From: Trichobilharzia szidati
Lineage: Eukaryota > Platyhelminthes > Trematoda > Strigeidida > Schistosomatidae
Assembly: GCA_944472155.2 (NCBI GenBank)
Contig: OX235271.1
Coordinates: 25,056,977-25,120,976 of the forward strand
Direction: 5' to 3'
Length of the DNA: 64,000 nucleotides
Shown: positions 21,381-32,883 of the stretch, piece by piece
Layout of the letters: every line of letters begins with the position of its first letter
How positions within the stretch are numbered: position 1 is the stretch's first letter
Position numbers and translations under genes: made by a program
Notes under the pieces: generated by a model
The model's input: only the letters and a program-made list of their open reading frames with translations
Database searches by the model: none
Told to the model about the DNA's origin: nothing

Positions 21381-22249
21381 TTGCATTAACACATCTTTGG
21401 AAATATTCCTTTTGTTGCCAAAAAAAATTACTATAAATTTGCGGTTTGTACAGCTTGAGAATGATATCGCCGCAAAGGGTAACTCTTTGCTGAACGCCTT
21501 TTCTTATCAATATTAGTCAGTGCATTGGAGTTGCGTAATAAAATGAAGAATCTGATGAGTGAGTTGTAATCAGGGTACACCTAGAAATGAGGGAAAGCAC
21601 GGAATTATATAGACGTTCTAAAGAAATACAAGAGTCATAAAGAGGTGGGAAAGCAAACATGCAAAATTGAAGTTAGTAGAAATCACAACGGTTGTTACCA
21701 TGATACTAGAAGTGGTTGAATAATTTTCTTTCGTATGCATACCTCCGAATTCTGTATATGAATGGCTAAAGCTTAAGCACTGTTGCGGAGACGAAAGCGT
21801 ATTATCCTTGGCAGGTTGTTATTCACTTTGTAGATTACTCTGAAGAATGAGTTTGTTGAAGCGGAATGACTAATGCTGACCATTGAGATGTATTCAAAAT
21901 GAACTTTCGAGGAATAATAATTCCTGTTTTCCTTCAAAAGTTTCCATTTTCAGATGATGATATGGCTGAAACTATTGATCAGAAAAAAAAATGAAATAAG
22001 AGAAGTCATATTAATACGTATTGTTTATGATCGTTACTTTCAGAATATTCGAAAAGCGTTCATGCTGCGAAAACAAATGAAGTGCCTTGGATGTGAACAA
22101 ACAGTGTCTGGAGGAGAAATTCAGACGTCTGATCAATTCTGAACGAGGCCAGAAAGTTAACTTAAGATGGAACACACTGTGAAGCGAAGTTATTTCTCAC
22201 CAGTGATTGATATTTATTGGCTACATGAATTACTTCAAATTAGGCCTAA
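21381..22249. other. No recognised feature
   Basis: The frame at 21954-22142 has no motif. This stretch separates the PLE-B-like copy from the PLE-A copy; I see no 5' part of PLE-A in it. Confidence 0.4.
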
Positions 22250-24088
22250 AGAATGAAAGTGATAGAGGACCTGAAACACCTTAAGAATAACAAGGATATA
22301 GTTATCACAAAGTCAGACAAAGGAAATGCAACAATAGAATTGGAAAATTCAGGCTATTTGGACAAAGTAAATACTCACATACAAACAGGACCATATGAGG
22401 AAATTAATAAACCAATAGATACCGTTATGAATAAAGTTAAGAAATCCACAGCGGACCTTATACGCCGAATGAAGCCGTTTCTGGGTGAGTCTAAGTGCTT
22501 TAATTTAATGCTTAAAACCATTAACCCCAGTAGAATGTATGGTGCTGTTAAAGTTCATAAGTCAGGATACCCTATTAGGGCTATAGTTGATTTTTGAAAT
22601 TCACCTACTTATGAGTTATCTAAATGTTTAGCCATGGTATTAAATCCCCTTACAAGTCACTCAAAATCTAGACTAACTAATTCTTATGAGCTAAAACATA
22701 GACTAGATGATTTAAAATTAGATAATGAAGAAAAAATGGTCAGTTTTGATATTGTCAGTTTATACACACGTATACCAATAAATATGGCTATGGAGGCAGT
22801 CAGAAACGAACTCATTTCTGACCAAGAACTCGAACTTAGGACAAAATTGCCACTTGAGAACATAATGCTGGGAGTACAGCTATGCCTGCCTTCCACAGTA
22901 CTTAAATCCCAAGGGAAAATAAGCAAACAAACTGAAGGAGTTGCCATGGGATCACCAATATCCCCAGTTGTAGCAGATATAATCATGGATAAGTGGGAAA
23001 GCATAGCGATTGAAACGTTCAACCCCACCCTTAAAGTATGGTGGAGGTATGTAGATGACACATTCACTGTACTTAAAACACAAGATATAGATAGGTTTTT
23101 CGAACACATCAACTCGAAGGTTGAAGCAATTCAATTCACTTATGAATTGGAAAATCAGGAAGGGGAGCTCCCAATGTTAGATTGCAACGTAAAAAGGAAA
23201 GAACATGGGAAGTTAAACACTAGTGTTTACAGAAAATCAACACATTCAAACATATATTTGGACTTCCGATCATCCCATCCGATGTCAGTAAAAATAGAAT
23301 TGGTGAAATGTTTAAGTGACAGAGCACAAAAACTAAGTAGTACCAGGGAACAGGAACTGATACACATAAAAGAAGCTTTGAAACTTAATAATTACACGGA
23401 TAAATTAGTCAGGAAATATGTAAGGAAATGTAAAAATAAAATAAATAATGTTAGTAGTGATAGTGATAATAACAACAATAATAATAATATTAATGAAGAC
23501 AACAGCAATAAGGAATCTAAATCATCAGTAATAATTCCATACAAGGAAGGAACCTGGGAAGCCTTACGCAGAATTCTTAACAAGGCAGGAATAAAAACGG
23601 CATTCAAATCCACAAACTCAATTAGACACAAGCTTTGTCTGTTAAAAGATCCTGTAGAGCCTTCAAAACAAAACAATTTAGTTTATCTAATACCCTACAA
23701 TGATTATCAGGTTAAATACATAGGTCAAACTAGTAGAACAGGGGCAGTCAGACTAGCTGAACATAAAAACTTAGCAAAATCTAGATTGGTTGACCCGAAT
23801 AAGATAAGAAATCTAGAGAATAGTTCAGCTATAGCACTACATGCAGTTACACACAACCATACAATAGGATGGGATAGGATGACAGTTTTAAAATCTAATG
23901 TCACAGGGTATAGGGAGAGATTGATAACAGAAGCTTTGTTTATCGAATCAACTGCAAATACATGTAATAGGAATGATTCATCACCTGTCCCAGATATCTG
24001 GAAAATTCTTCTACCCCAACGACGACAAATAGGAGAGAACAAAGAAAACTATAAGACTCAAGTTTCGAAGTCGTGTGATTATAATTGA
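22250..24088 (+). pseudogene. PLE-A reverse transcriptase / GIY-YIG endonuclease, nearly intact, one stop
   Basis: Best-preserved gene of the window: a Penelope-type RT fused to a GIY-YIG nuclease. The frame is open from 22250 to a TGA at 24086-24088 except for a TGA at 22595-22597; both parts are in the same frame. Seen in order: KDIVITKSDKGNATIEL (N-terminal RT block, about 22292-22342); MYGAVKVHKSGYPIRAIVDF just before the stop; RT motif A MVSFDIVSLYTRIP; motif B EGVAMGSPISP; motif C YVDD (residues 139-142 counted from the ATG at 22634); a linker with a poly-Asn run; then NLVYLIPYNDYQVKYIGQTS with YIG at 362-364 and a downstream AEHK. Known Penelope proteins have a further N-terminal part, missing here. 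A stop just upstream at 22247 supports 5' truncation. Inactive as it stands. Confidence 0.9.
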
Positions 24089-24128
24089 TATGATTATGAA
24101 CAATAAATTTTGTTCGAAACGTCATCAA
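24085..24128 (+). ncRNA. Hammerhead-like fold in the PLE-A terminal unit (hypothesis)
   Basis: Seen: ttgat and atcaa can pair as a 5-bp stem I; gaaca/tgttc form stem II; gaaac then gtc stand exactly as in a hammerhead with a minimal stem III. The first core box reads atgatta plus an extra t instead of CUGANGA, so C3 is A and G8 is U. These two bases pair in active hammerheads, and A-U would keep the pair. PLEs with hammerheads are known from the literature; activity here is inference. Confidence 0.4.
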
Positions 24129-24170
24129 GTAAATAATACTGTTTCACTGTGTGATATATCTAATAAACAA
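24085..24170 (+). repeat. PLE-A 3' terminal unit in its native place
   Basis: It begins at the stop codon: tgattatgaacaataaattt, then tgttcgaaacgtcatcaag, then gtttcactgtgtgatatatc. The hairpin gaaca/tgttc and the word gaaacgtcatca recur, solo or attached, at about ten other places in the window. This copy defines the unit as PLE-A 3' sequence. Confidence 0.78.
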
Positions 24171-25165
24171 ACTAATATGGATTTACACATATATTTTAAA
24201 GAATGATTGCTGAACATTTTCATAAACTAAAGAAAATCCACAACGTTTTACTAGAAGCTACTTGGGAGTGGAATTAGTTCTTTTGTGATAACCAAATATG
24301 AAATATGATTTCAGTTTCGGCAGCGTTTTAAACTCTTTGTCCAAGCTTCCAATTAACTCAGGGAAACATGTTTTACACATGAACTCATGGATAGGTATAC
24401 ACCATTGTGAAAATCAAAGCATTTTACATCATAAAACAGAGTCACAGAAAGCACTTCTTGTGGCACACGTAATGTCTAGTGCCTTGTTTGAACATTTAAA
24501 CCATTTTTCTTGTTTTAACCGCAGTGAATTTATCTTTAACACGAAGTACACAACCTCTGTGATGGAATCCAAAAGAAAATATTTCTCAAATCTTGGCAGT
24601 TTGCAATATACACAAACCTTTATCGGATTTTGGGTATTACATCAATCAATTACTGTCGGTTTCCGCTAATCCCATATCTTCTACATATCAAAAAATAATT
24701 CCTGATGTTATTACACTATACAGAGTTTCTTTATTGTGAAGTTTATATCTCACAACAGTCTCTTATATTGCTGTGAGTAACAGATCATATTTTCAATTCT
24801 TTCCAAGTTTTCCGGGATAAACATACGACAATAAAAGTTTCTTCACGTTTGCAATTTTTCACTCAATTCTAATTTCAGCAAGCAATCCAAAGAAACCATC
24901 TTCTATCCATACATCCTTCGAGGATGGTTTAGACGGTTTCCGTATGTGTGCATCATAAGTAAAAATTTAAATACTGGCTGTGACAACTGCATAACTTTAT
25001 ATAAAATTTTAATGTTAAATACCTTGAACCATGTATTTCCTCTAATCTTTCCTGGTATTCCCACATCATGTTAGTGTCCAGAAAGATATTTCTTCTTACA
25101 TTTTGCGTAAGGAAGTTAAGAGTATATGGTATCATTCCTTCTCATCTGTTACAGTTTGTTAATTC
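24171..25165. other. Unassigned; contains a 123-residue frame of unknown meaning
   Basis: A plus-strand frame at 24298-24669 begins MKYDFSFGSVLNSLSKLPIN. I recognise no domain, signal peptide or repeat in it, and there is no codon or context support. It could be chance in AT-rich DNA, an eroded element, or a host exon. No splice context is convincing. Confidence 0.2.
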
Positions 25166-25745
25166 TTGTATTCTGTTTATACTTTTCCCAGTCTACTTAA
25201 GAAATACTTTGTTACACTGCGAAGGGCACTAAAAGCCGTCAGTATGTTGGGTGGGTTGTTGCTAAACCAACTTGTTAACACTAATAAACATAGACACATG
25301 GACCCCCGAAAGAAATTAGCAAATATTATCTTTTCAGACTCCGGGCATCCTCTCTATACACAACTCTCTCCTCGCATCTTATCAGGTAGAACTAGAAGCA
25401 ACTATAGAAGACTGTATGCTCGGACGAATAAGTATGAAAACTCTACAATACCTTATTTATTATACATTTTATGTGATGAGATAAGTGTAAGGCAGGAAAC
25501 TGCCAATTTGCTGTGGAACTCTAAGTAAACGGACCCATTTTACTCATTGTTATAAATTTGCACTTAATTAAGTTTTATATTCATTTTTTTCTGTTGCACA
25601 ATATCATCGATGTAAATGCCCTCCTTTAATTATTACCCCTGTAATGAGAAAGTTACATGCAATATTGTACTACATGCTGAAAATTCCATATTTGTACCAA
25701 AAGTGTGCTGTTTGGAATAAGGTCGTTATAATTATTATGTCTCTG
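25166..25745 (+). mobile_element. CR1/Jockey-type LINE C-terminus and 3' UTR
   Basis: Plus strand. FPSLLKKYFVTLRRALKAVS, then LSPRILSGRTRSNYRRLYAR, then YENSTIPYLLYILCDEISVR, stop at 25528. The same protein is seen at 35.7 and 56.2 kb. A 3' UTR follows, with the terminal word ctgtttggaataag; other copies end in tggaataaagcaaattatt. Family assignment to the CR1/Jockey superclade is from general resemblance of the FPGLLKKD...LRR...VS...TIPYLAR block. Confidence 0.72.
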
Positions 25746-26649
25746 ATATGAAAGTAATTCCATATTAGATAAGTTTATTTCAAATATCACTCAGTGAGAG
25801 AATATCAGAAAATGGATTGGAAATATGCGGATCGTTTATTGTTTTACTGACAATGAACCAGAACAGGGTTACAAGGCATAAATTTTACGAATAAATGTTA
25901 ATATAAAGCATAATAGCAGTTCTGATAGGTTTCCTAAAGCCTTCTGCCAACCAGTATTATAAACAGAACCACGACCTAGTTGACTATGAGTGAATACTAA
26001 CCTAATGCGCTGGCTAGTCTGTCCTAATCTCACGTCAACAACAACAACAACAGCAATAACACCTCCGTCACGCAAAGATAAAAGGAAAGACTGCACGTCG
26101 ACAAGAGAGTTTTTACTGTCTCAAACAAGAGTCAAAATTAGACAAAACTAGGTGTACATAACAGTTTTATTTCTCTCATTTTGTTTCCTTCTTTTTCTTT
26201 TCTTTTTTACATGTCATTCGCTGAGCATCGTCCATTCCTCCTCTTCGTCATTAAATCCATTCGATCTTCCTTACAGATGATATACATATTTAAACTGACA
26301 TCTATATACTACTCATAAATCTTATTAGCAGTATTCTCCACGCTATTAGTTTGTGATAAAATAAATTTCTTCTAATATGACTGGGAATAATAGCAGTGTG
26401 ATGTAAGCAATAGGTGATACTTAGAAAGTTAACCAGTTATTGATAGCACATCACTGTATGCAGTATCAAAGGAACTTATCCAATGTAAAATTCTATTTTA
26501 CCCTATTCATAATGACAACTTCAAATTCCCATTTACACATTTACAAAAAAACAGCAAATTGAGTGAAGAAACATGTTCCTCTCCAACTTGTTGCCCATCA
26601 TCCTTTCAAGACTGATGTGTAAATTTTAAATCAAAATCGTTTCACGTGC
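25746..26649. other. No recognised feature
   Basis: Holds a (CAA)n tract at about 26037-26057 and otherwise AT-rich sequence. Confidence 0.4.
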
Positions 26650-27880
26650 TGCAAGTGGGACTCCATATGGACTTCAAGACTTCTGGTTCCGTTGGAAAGC
26701 TGGTGTTCACTGGCAGTACTATGTCAGCAGATGAGTGTAGTACTGCTGGAAGAGTTGCAGGCGGTCGATAAAAGTGGCTAGTTTGAATAGCAATTATCCA
26801 TTTAATACCCGGGTTTCCTTGACTGTGCTTCACAGGCTTCATCTTGGTTGATTTTTTCATGGATAGCAAGCCAGTTATCTTGTACAGTGTTGCAATGTGT
26901 TCTTTGCCCGAAGCTTTTTCCACTTCAGTTTCTAGTGGACTTTTTTACTTCTTTCTCCAGTGCCCTGTACATTCTACTAACTTTTTTCATAGTCACTCTT
27001 CTGCTTCACCGGATTTTCCTGTTATTTCAATTTCCAATCGCCTGCAGTCAACCATTTCTTGTCCTGCCTCTTCTATTTGTCTTGAATCTCCAAGCAGCTG
27101 TCCTCCAACGTCACTTTCAGAGAGATCCATCGTTCTTCCATCGTGATCTTCTCGATGATATGGCTTAGTGTCTCCCAAGTTTTCTTGATATCCTTTGTAG
27201 CTCTGTCGTTCAGTTTCTTCGTGTTGAAATTGAACTGTAGTATATCTCCAACTGCTCTAAAAGCCTTCAATTTAACCTGTAAGGTTCATTGCACTAAATA
27301 ATGGTCTGAGCCTACATCTACTCCGCTTCTCAACTTTTTCCCTGTCAGGCTGTCTCCACTTTCTTCAGCAGAATCAAAATAAATTCCTTCTGATTTATGA
27401 TGTTTTCATCAGGTAGAACACATGTTTCCATTGTGTATACATTTGAGTTCGTACTTGCTACTTCCAATCGCCAATAAGGTCTTCGCTTTCATTCATGCCA
27501 CCTAGCACCTGTCGACTCATAACGAGAAATCTCCCCGTGCTGCTTACCTCCGATTCGGCATTCACATCACCAGTCAGCATTTCGATGTCGCCATATGGCC
27601 AGGATTTGTTTCACCACCTCGTCTGTGGAGGTCTTCTTCCATCTTTACTGGATCTGTGTTGCTCATAGTATTGTATAATTGTTACTTTGCTACCTGTTGG
27701 GTTGAATATCATTGTCATTATTTCGGAGAATATTGGTTCCCAATTCATGGGAGCTTTCAATAATGCTGGAGACATCATAATAACCATATCTTCATTGTAT
27801 TTATTTTTGTTTCTAGGTAACCGGAGCAGATTATTGACCCTTGGATTGAAAAAAACTGAACAGTTCACTTCCGTTCCATC
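26650..27880 (-). mobile_element. RTE LINE endonuclease and linker, no RT
   Basis: Minus strand. From the 5' side: DMVIMMSPALLKAPMNWEPI and GSKVTIIQYYEQH (endonuclease; IIQCYAP-type block), a decayed middle, then TMEERWISLKVTLEDSCLEI (linker), then EHIATLYKITGLLSMKKSTK and TSFPTEPEVLKSI just before the RT would start. The order matches the piece at 15550-16976, but the two copies differ clearly in sequence. Frameshifts at several places. The copy ends at about 26650. Confidence 0.8.
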
Positions 27881-28440
27881 TGCTCTCGAAAAATGCTTAA
27901 CACTTCTTTACCGCTTGTTCCCACTTGTAATCAATCTAGGCAGCCTTGCCAGACATCATCAAACACGATGTGTACATTTCATGTCTCCATGGTTACTTTT
28001 GTTTCACCTTCGAACTTTCAGTAGCCATAAGGCAGTTTTTCTCAGGTCGGGGTTACTAGCTCCACGCTCAAACTTTCTTCTCTTCTGAGCTTAGGGCTGG
28101 TGAGTAAAGTAAAAGAAACAAGACTAAATCTTCGGCAAAGCCATTTTGGAGCAACAACATGGATTTAACATAGTAACGTTGAAATCAACAATTTTATTAT
28201 TATAAAGACCCGCAGAAATTTCTAAATTGCAAATTTGAAGTCAAATTAAACAAATTTATTCTGTTAGCTTAGCTAATGATTGACAGGTACTTACTGGATG
28301 TCCTATCAAATAAACAATTGCATAATAGACAGATGCAAAATTTTAAAAAATACATATGAGAAGGTTTGCCTTAAGGAAGTGAATATTCTTAAGCAGTAAT
28401 CCTTCATTTGGAAATAGGAAAAAGTTAAATTTCAAGGCAG
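27881..28440. other. Possible upstream part of the RTE copy; otherwise unassigned
   Basis: By position the first 200 bp could be the endonuclease N-terminus of the 26650-27880 copy, but I do not find the MGTWNVRT block. The rest shows nothing. Confidence 0.3.
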
Positions 28441-28975
28441 AATCTTAAGTACTTTGGTTGGTCACTAGGTGGTGCTGATGTCAAGCATCTGGTCTTCGGG
28501 TTTCTCACTAGCAGAATTCTATTGATCAAGTTTTCAGTATGGTCATCGTGCTACGTGAGTTGCTATCACCGTGCACATTGAATCGACGTTAGATGACTAA
28601 AGGCAACTGGAAGGAGGCCTTGCTTGACCTACGTGCTTTTTGGCATTCACCAGTTAGCAAGGTGTATCTGTGACTCGTTGAGATTCAAATCCACGTCACC
28701 CAGTACTGCAGTCAGAGACGTTATCACTGAGCTATTCAGGTCGGTAATTGACCTCCTGCATGACTGTAATGGATTCTTTAATTGGCCACTAGGTATCAGC
28801 TAATGTCATGCTTCTAGGCAGTGTGCATTGGAGTGGCAAGTCACCTTGCGTCGAGTAACCAGTTTCATGCGTGTATTACTTGGGTTTTTGCAGAATGAAT
28901 TCCATCAGTCAAGCCTACAGTGTGGTCATATTAGGTTAAGTCATTCGTTTTGTCTGATGACCACCACACTCTAAA
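28441..28975 (-). repeat. SINE4, tRNA-derived, tandem (one full and one partial unit)
   Basis: Minus strand. The head is cctgaatagctcagtgataa, then gtggatttgaatctcaac (A- and B-box-like). The body includes caccttgctaactggtgaat. The 3' end word (plus strand ggtcactaggtggtgctgat at 28461) recurs diverged at about 28782 (ggccactaggtatcagctaa), so two units of about 320 bp lie head to tail; the second lacks its head. Another copy of the head is at 40.3 kb. Confidence 0.62.
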
Positions 28976-29154
28976 TCTTCTTATTTAATGACTGTATTCA
29001 TAAACGGTTCTATTTCAAGCACAAAGTGGTTGCTAGCGGTTCATGGTGAATTTATAGCTTTTACAGAACTAAAATATTTTATGTTGTCCACTGATAATAT
29101 TTGTTCTCCCATAAATAGTATTCGTAATCTCATCTTTCAATTGTCCAAATATTC

Positions 29155-29715
29155 ATATTCTTATTTCCTTGAATACCAAGTGGAACACAAGGCTTCAATC
29201 GCATATCTTCATTTCATTCTGTTTCCTTAATTTCTCTTTATCTGGCTCCATGATTGCCCGTAGGTACTGGTCACATCCTTACACGGTCGCCTCCTTGTCA
29301 ACTTCAGGTTGCCGTTTCCCATTCACGTTCCACACCAGTGATGTCATGGCGCTGTATGTCATTCAACCGTCTCCTCAGCATGTCTCACCCACCTTCATTT
29401 TCTTCTGCATATCTGTTGGGGAATCAGGTTTTGTCAGGTTCTTTGATAGGATTCTTTATCGCTAATCCTTTCTAGCAGACCATCTGATTTTCTGTACTGA
29501 GGTATTTACATAAATCTGGAGGCCTTTGGAAAGGCCAAGTCTCTGAACCATAGGGAACCACTGAATAACTTGACATTTATGCTGAAAATTCGAATCTTGT
29601 TCTTTATGCTTAATGCTGCAGATTTCCAGGCTGATTTAAAATTAATGTCGGCCTGCCTTACTTTCCCGATCCTGCCATTGACATCCTTATCCACATATAC
29701 CTCTAATAAAGTTTA
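29155..29715 (-). mobile_element. RTE LINE 3' end
   Basis: Minus strand. The block RIGKVRQADINFKSAWKSAA then LSIKNKIRIFSINVK (29671-29570) is the RTE segment after the FADD box. The C-terminal domain is eroded. The 3' end reads aaggaaataagaat after ttccacttggtattc, close to subfamily 1. Confidence 0.7.
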
Positions 29716-30542
29716 CCAGAAGGGTAAGTAATTGTTACATATAAATTTATATTAACCATTTTTCATAGAAGAATTAAGTTGACGTTTATTTTAATGTTTA
29801 AAAGCTACTTGTATAAAAGCGGATATCTAGTTTAGTAGCCGACACTGAAGAACTCTTTTCCACTTAAAATAAAAAGTAGTGCATTAGACTTGTAATGAAA
29901 GACAGTTGCTAAAAAGGATCATTATACAGTGTGGTATTCATTACTGTCTCTACTATTACCAATCACGAAACAAAAACCCTGTTCATTATGCTTTAACCGA
30001 TAAATGACAACGCTTATTATCTCAGAATAAAAGAGTAAGGCTGTTGGTTGACCTAATACCATAGTTTGCAACTGTGGTTCATTTTACCTTTCTGAACTGC
30101 AAAATCAAGACCATTGACAACAATGAAAACTGTTTTTCGATGAACTATATCTACTAATTGAATTTAACTACCTGATCTCACTAGGCTGTCAGCCTTTAGC
30201 GGTTCGTTATAAATGCTGATATACGGTTGGAACACTCTGAGGTAATCCTTTTCTCCATGACATGTTCAGTAATCGTTTTTGTCTTTTGGTTTTACAGCAC
30301 AATCGTACTTTCTCTTACAACTGGTAATGAATCTCTGATTTCAGTTTTATAACTGTGTGTGTGAATTTGTTGATAATGATTATTATACAGGGTCTGCGGA
30401 TTTATTTTACCCGTGGAAGAGATTTATGGAGTTAAATCCATCCCATTAGTCAAGAGATCAGGGCACTTACTTTTACATTTTCAAATATTCACTTGTTTAT
30501 GTACTCAACGCATTTTAAAAAATCCCCGATCACTAACTGACT
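29716..30542. other. No recognised feature
   Basis: AT-rich, no gene seen. Confidence 0.4.
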
Positions 30543-30554
30543 AGGTATTGGATT

Positions 30555-30781
30555 ATTTTTCCTTCTCGTTCCCCGGTGGAACATAGGGCTCAAAGCTAGT
30601 GGCTTGAAGTTTCTGTAGCAGTGTTTATTTTACAGGATAAGGTTGCTAGCCTCATGCCCAACCTTTCCCCTTTACCAGCATTATTTCTGGCTTAGCGAGG
30701 TAAAGGAATGCGTCGACCGGGGATCGAACCCCGGACCATGTTCATGGTCGGCGAGCGTCCTAACCGCTATGTCAGCGACGC
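30555..30781 (-). repeat. SINE2, full length, with perfect 12-bp target duplications
   Basis: Minus strand. Head gcgtcgctgacatagcggtt, with ggggttcgatccc as B-box; body cctttacctcgctaagccag, then aaaggttgggcatgaggcta; 3' end cactagctttgagccctatg, then ttccaccggggaacg. AGGTATTGGATT flanks it at 30543-30554 and 30782-30793. The perfect duplication suggests a fairly recent insertion. Confidence 0.88.
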
Positions 30782-30793
30782 AGGTATTGGATT

Positions 30794-31084
30794 GCCAGCA
30801 GTAAATGATTGAAAAGCTTTGCTAATTTTGACGAGGAAGAATCCATTTAATAAAAAAAGTTTCAAAGAAACACATGTTAGTCAAAAAGTTGTTATTTTTC
30901 ATTATTGATCTCAACTTACGAAAGACGAGGCCCTACCATCATGTCTACATTTTTTTCCGTTATGTGCTGCTTTGTCTCTTTCTCTCGCTTACGCCAGTTA
31001 ATAAGACAGCTCCCACTTTTCTAACACCTTCAAACACTGTTTCAGCTTTCCTATGCTACCGATATGCCAATGTGTTGTTGTAAT
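30794..31084. other. No recognised feature
   Basis: A 69-residue frame at 30874-31083 shows no motif. Confidence 0.35.
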
Positions 31085-31236
31085 AATGAACTGTGATTTC
31101 CTTAATCTATGTAGAATTCTACTTATCGAAAGTGTACTAACTGGATGCAATACTGTAGTAAAAATGCTGAGAATTCCATTCTGTATCACATGTACTGTTT
31201 TGGAATAAAGCAAATTATTATTATTATGCCTATCTT
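31085..31236 (+). mobile_element. CR1/Jockey-type LINE 3' end
   Basis: Plus strand. tgctgagaattccattctgt, then gtactgttttggaataaagc, then aaattattattatt. The same terminal sequence ends the copies at 35236 and 55418 in the opposite orientation. Non-coding. Confidence 0.7.
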
Positions 31237-31684
31237 TAGTCAATAAATGCTAACTGCTGTAAACTAGAAAGTTATTTTACTTTACACACTTGATCATTAT
31301 GCTCTGGTAGATGTTCAGAATTAAAAATATATTTTAACTAATATTCATCGGCCAGTCTGATCTTATCTGCGGACTGTTAACTACGAGACCATGGAATTAG
31401 AAGTGAATTTAAACATTATCAAGAAGAAGGTGAAAATACATCTTTTTAAAAAATAACAACTAGGTTCTACTGATTAATTCAAAAATGAGCTTCCAGCTGG
31501 TTGATTCTTTATGCCTAATGCCTAATTCCAATACCCGACAGTACACACTCCGGCTGAATCACTTCACTGGATGACTACATTCCATACTTAATAGACAGAC
31601 TTGATCAAGTAATTTATATATGAATGTGTCAACAAATGATTTAGACCTTGGTTTTTCTCATTTCACCTTCTAAAGTAGAACTTA
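31237..31684. other. No recognised feature
   Basis: No supported feature. Confidence 0.35.
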
Positions 31685-32883
31685 TTATTATCATTAATTA
31701 TTCCACTGGGTTCCGACTGGAAAATAGCGCTTCAACAACACATCTCCACTTTGTTCTATTCTCTTCAGCAGGCTCCAAGATTGCCCGTAATCTCTCATCT
31801 CCCTCAACTCGCACGATCTACTCCATGTCATCCTCGGACGACTTATTCGTCGCCTACGATCCGGATTCCACTCGAGCTTTGGCCTGGAGCACGGTGTCAC
31901 TCAACGGCCTCTTTAGTGGTTTATGCCCAATCCATCTCTGTTTTCCTACATATATATGTTGAGCGATGGGCTCTTGGTTGGTTTGTTCCTAGCCGTAGTT
32001 TCTTGTTGCTAACTCTTTGTGGCAGGTAATTTGATCCTCAATATGCATAAAGAGAAGCAGCTACTTATGAAAGCCTAATACAACTTGTTGGAAACGCCTT
32101 TGATGACACGTATAAAAAAAGTGACTTAGCGTTGGTGTTGACAATTCGAATCTTCTTCTCTACGCTGAGTGACAGAAGAAGACTTCCAAACTGATTTCAG
32201 GTTGATGAAGGCGAATCTTGCATATCCGACTCTGACTTTGACATCTTCATTCGTGCTGTCGCCTGTGGTTGAAACGATGTTCCCTAGATAAGTGAAGGAA
32301 GTGACTTCTGTGAAATATCACCTATTGATGGTGATTGGTGCTGGCTGTTGTTGCTGTTGGTTGGTTGATTATTCTCATCATCTGTGTCTTCTCTATTTTC
32401 ACCTGCAGTCCGGTCTTTGTTGCCTGCCTCTTCTACCATATGTTGGCCTTCACCTGCAAGTCTTCAAGTTTGTATGCCATTAAAAAAAAATCATCCGCGC
32501 GCAATATCCCCATCGTATAGAGTCTTTTTATCAGTGGTCCAGCGTAATCCTGTCTCTTCGCTCCCCACGTGTCGCATAATCCAGTCCACCATAATTAACA
32601 AATATCATCAGCGATAATAGACAGTCTTCTCTCACTCCTCCACCATTCACTTCAAACGCCTTACTGATTTTCCCGTTTTGGATCATCTGACACGTGGCAT
32701 CGTCATATAGCCATCTGTTGAATGAAGCCAATGAAGACTTGAGCACTGAATGTCGTAGTGTTGACGTAGTTTCCAAATTACTTCTCAATCTCCACTGGCG
32801 AAGGCCTCCTCGAAATCAATGAGGTTGAGGTAAAGGTTTAACCGGCATTCTATATTGTGTTCGATGACAATGCATAGAGTCGA
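31685..32883 (-). mobile_element. RTE LINE, RT palm to 3' end, the longest RT piece here
   Basis: Minus strand, 1.2 kb. Motif A region: IEHNIECRLNLYLNLIDFEE (aspartate of IDFE, 32870-32810). Then DDATCQMIQNGKISKAFEVN followed by a VRQGCLLSP-like stretch (VREDCLLSLMIF). FADD is damaged near 32500. The usual C-terminal domain follows, and a 3' end of aatagtt-type with (AAT)n at about 31690. Frameshifted in several places. It ends exactly where PLE-B starts on the other strand. Confidence 0.8.

Noticed and set aside
22684..23112. Minus-strand frame of 142 residues opposite PLE-A
   Set aside because: Shadow of the RT frame on the plus strand; no motif of its own.
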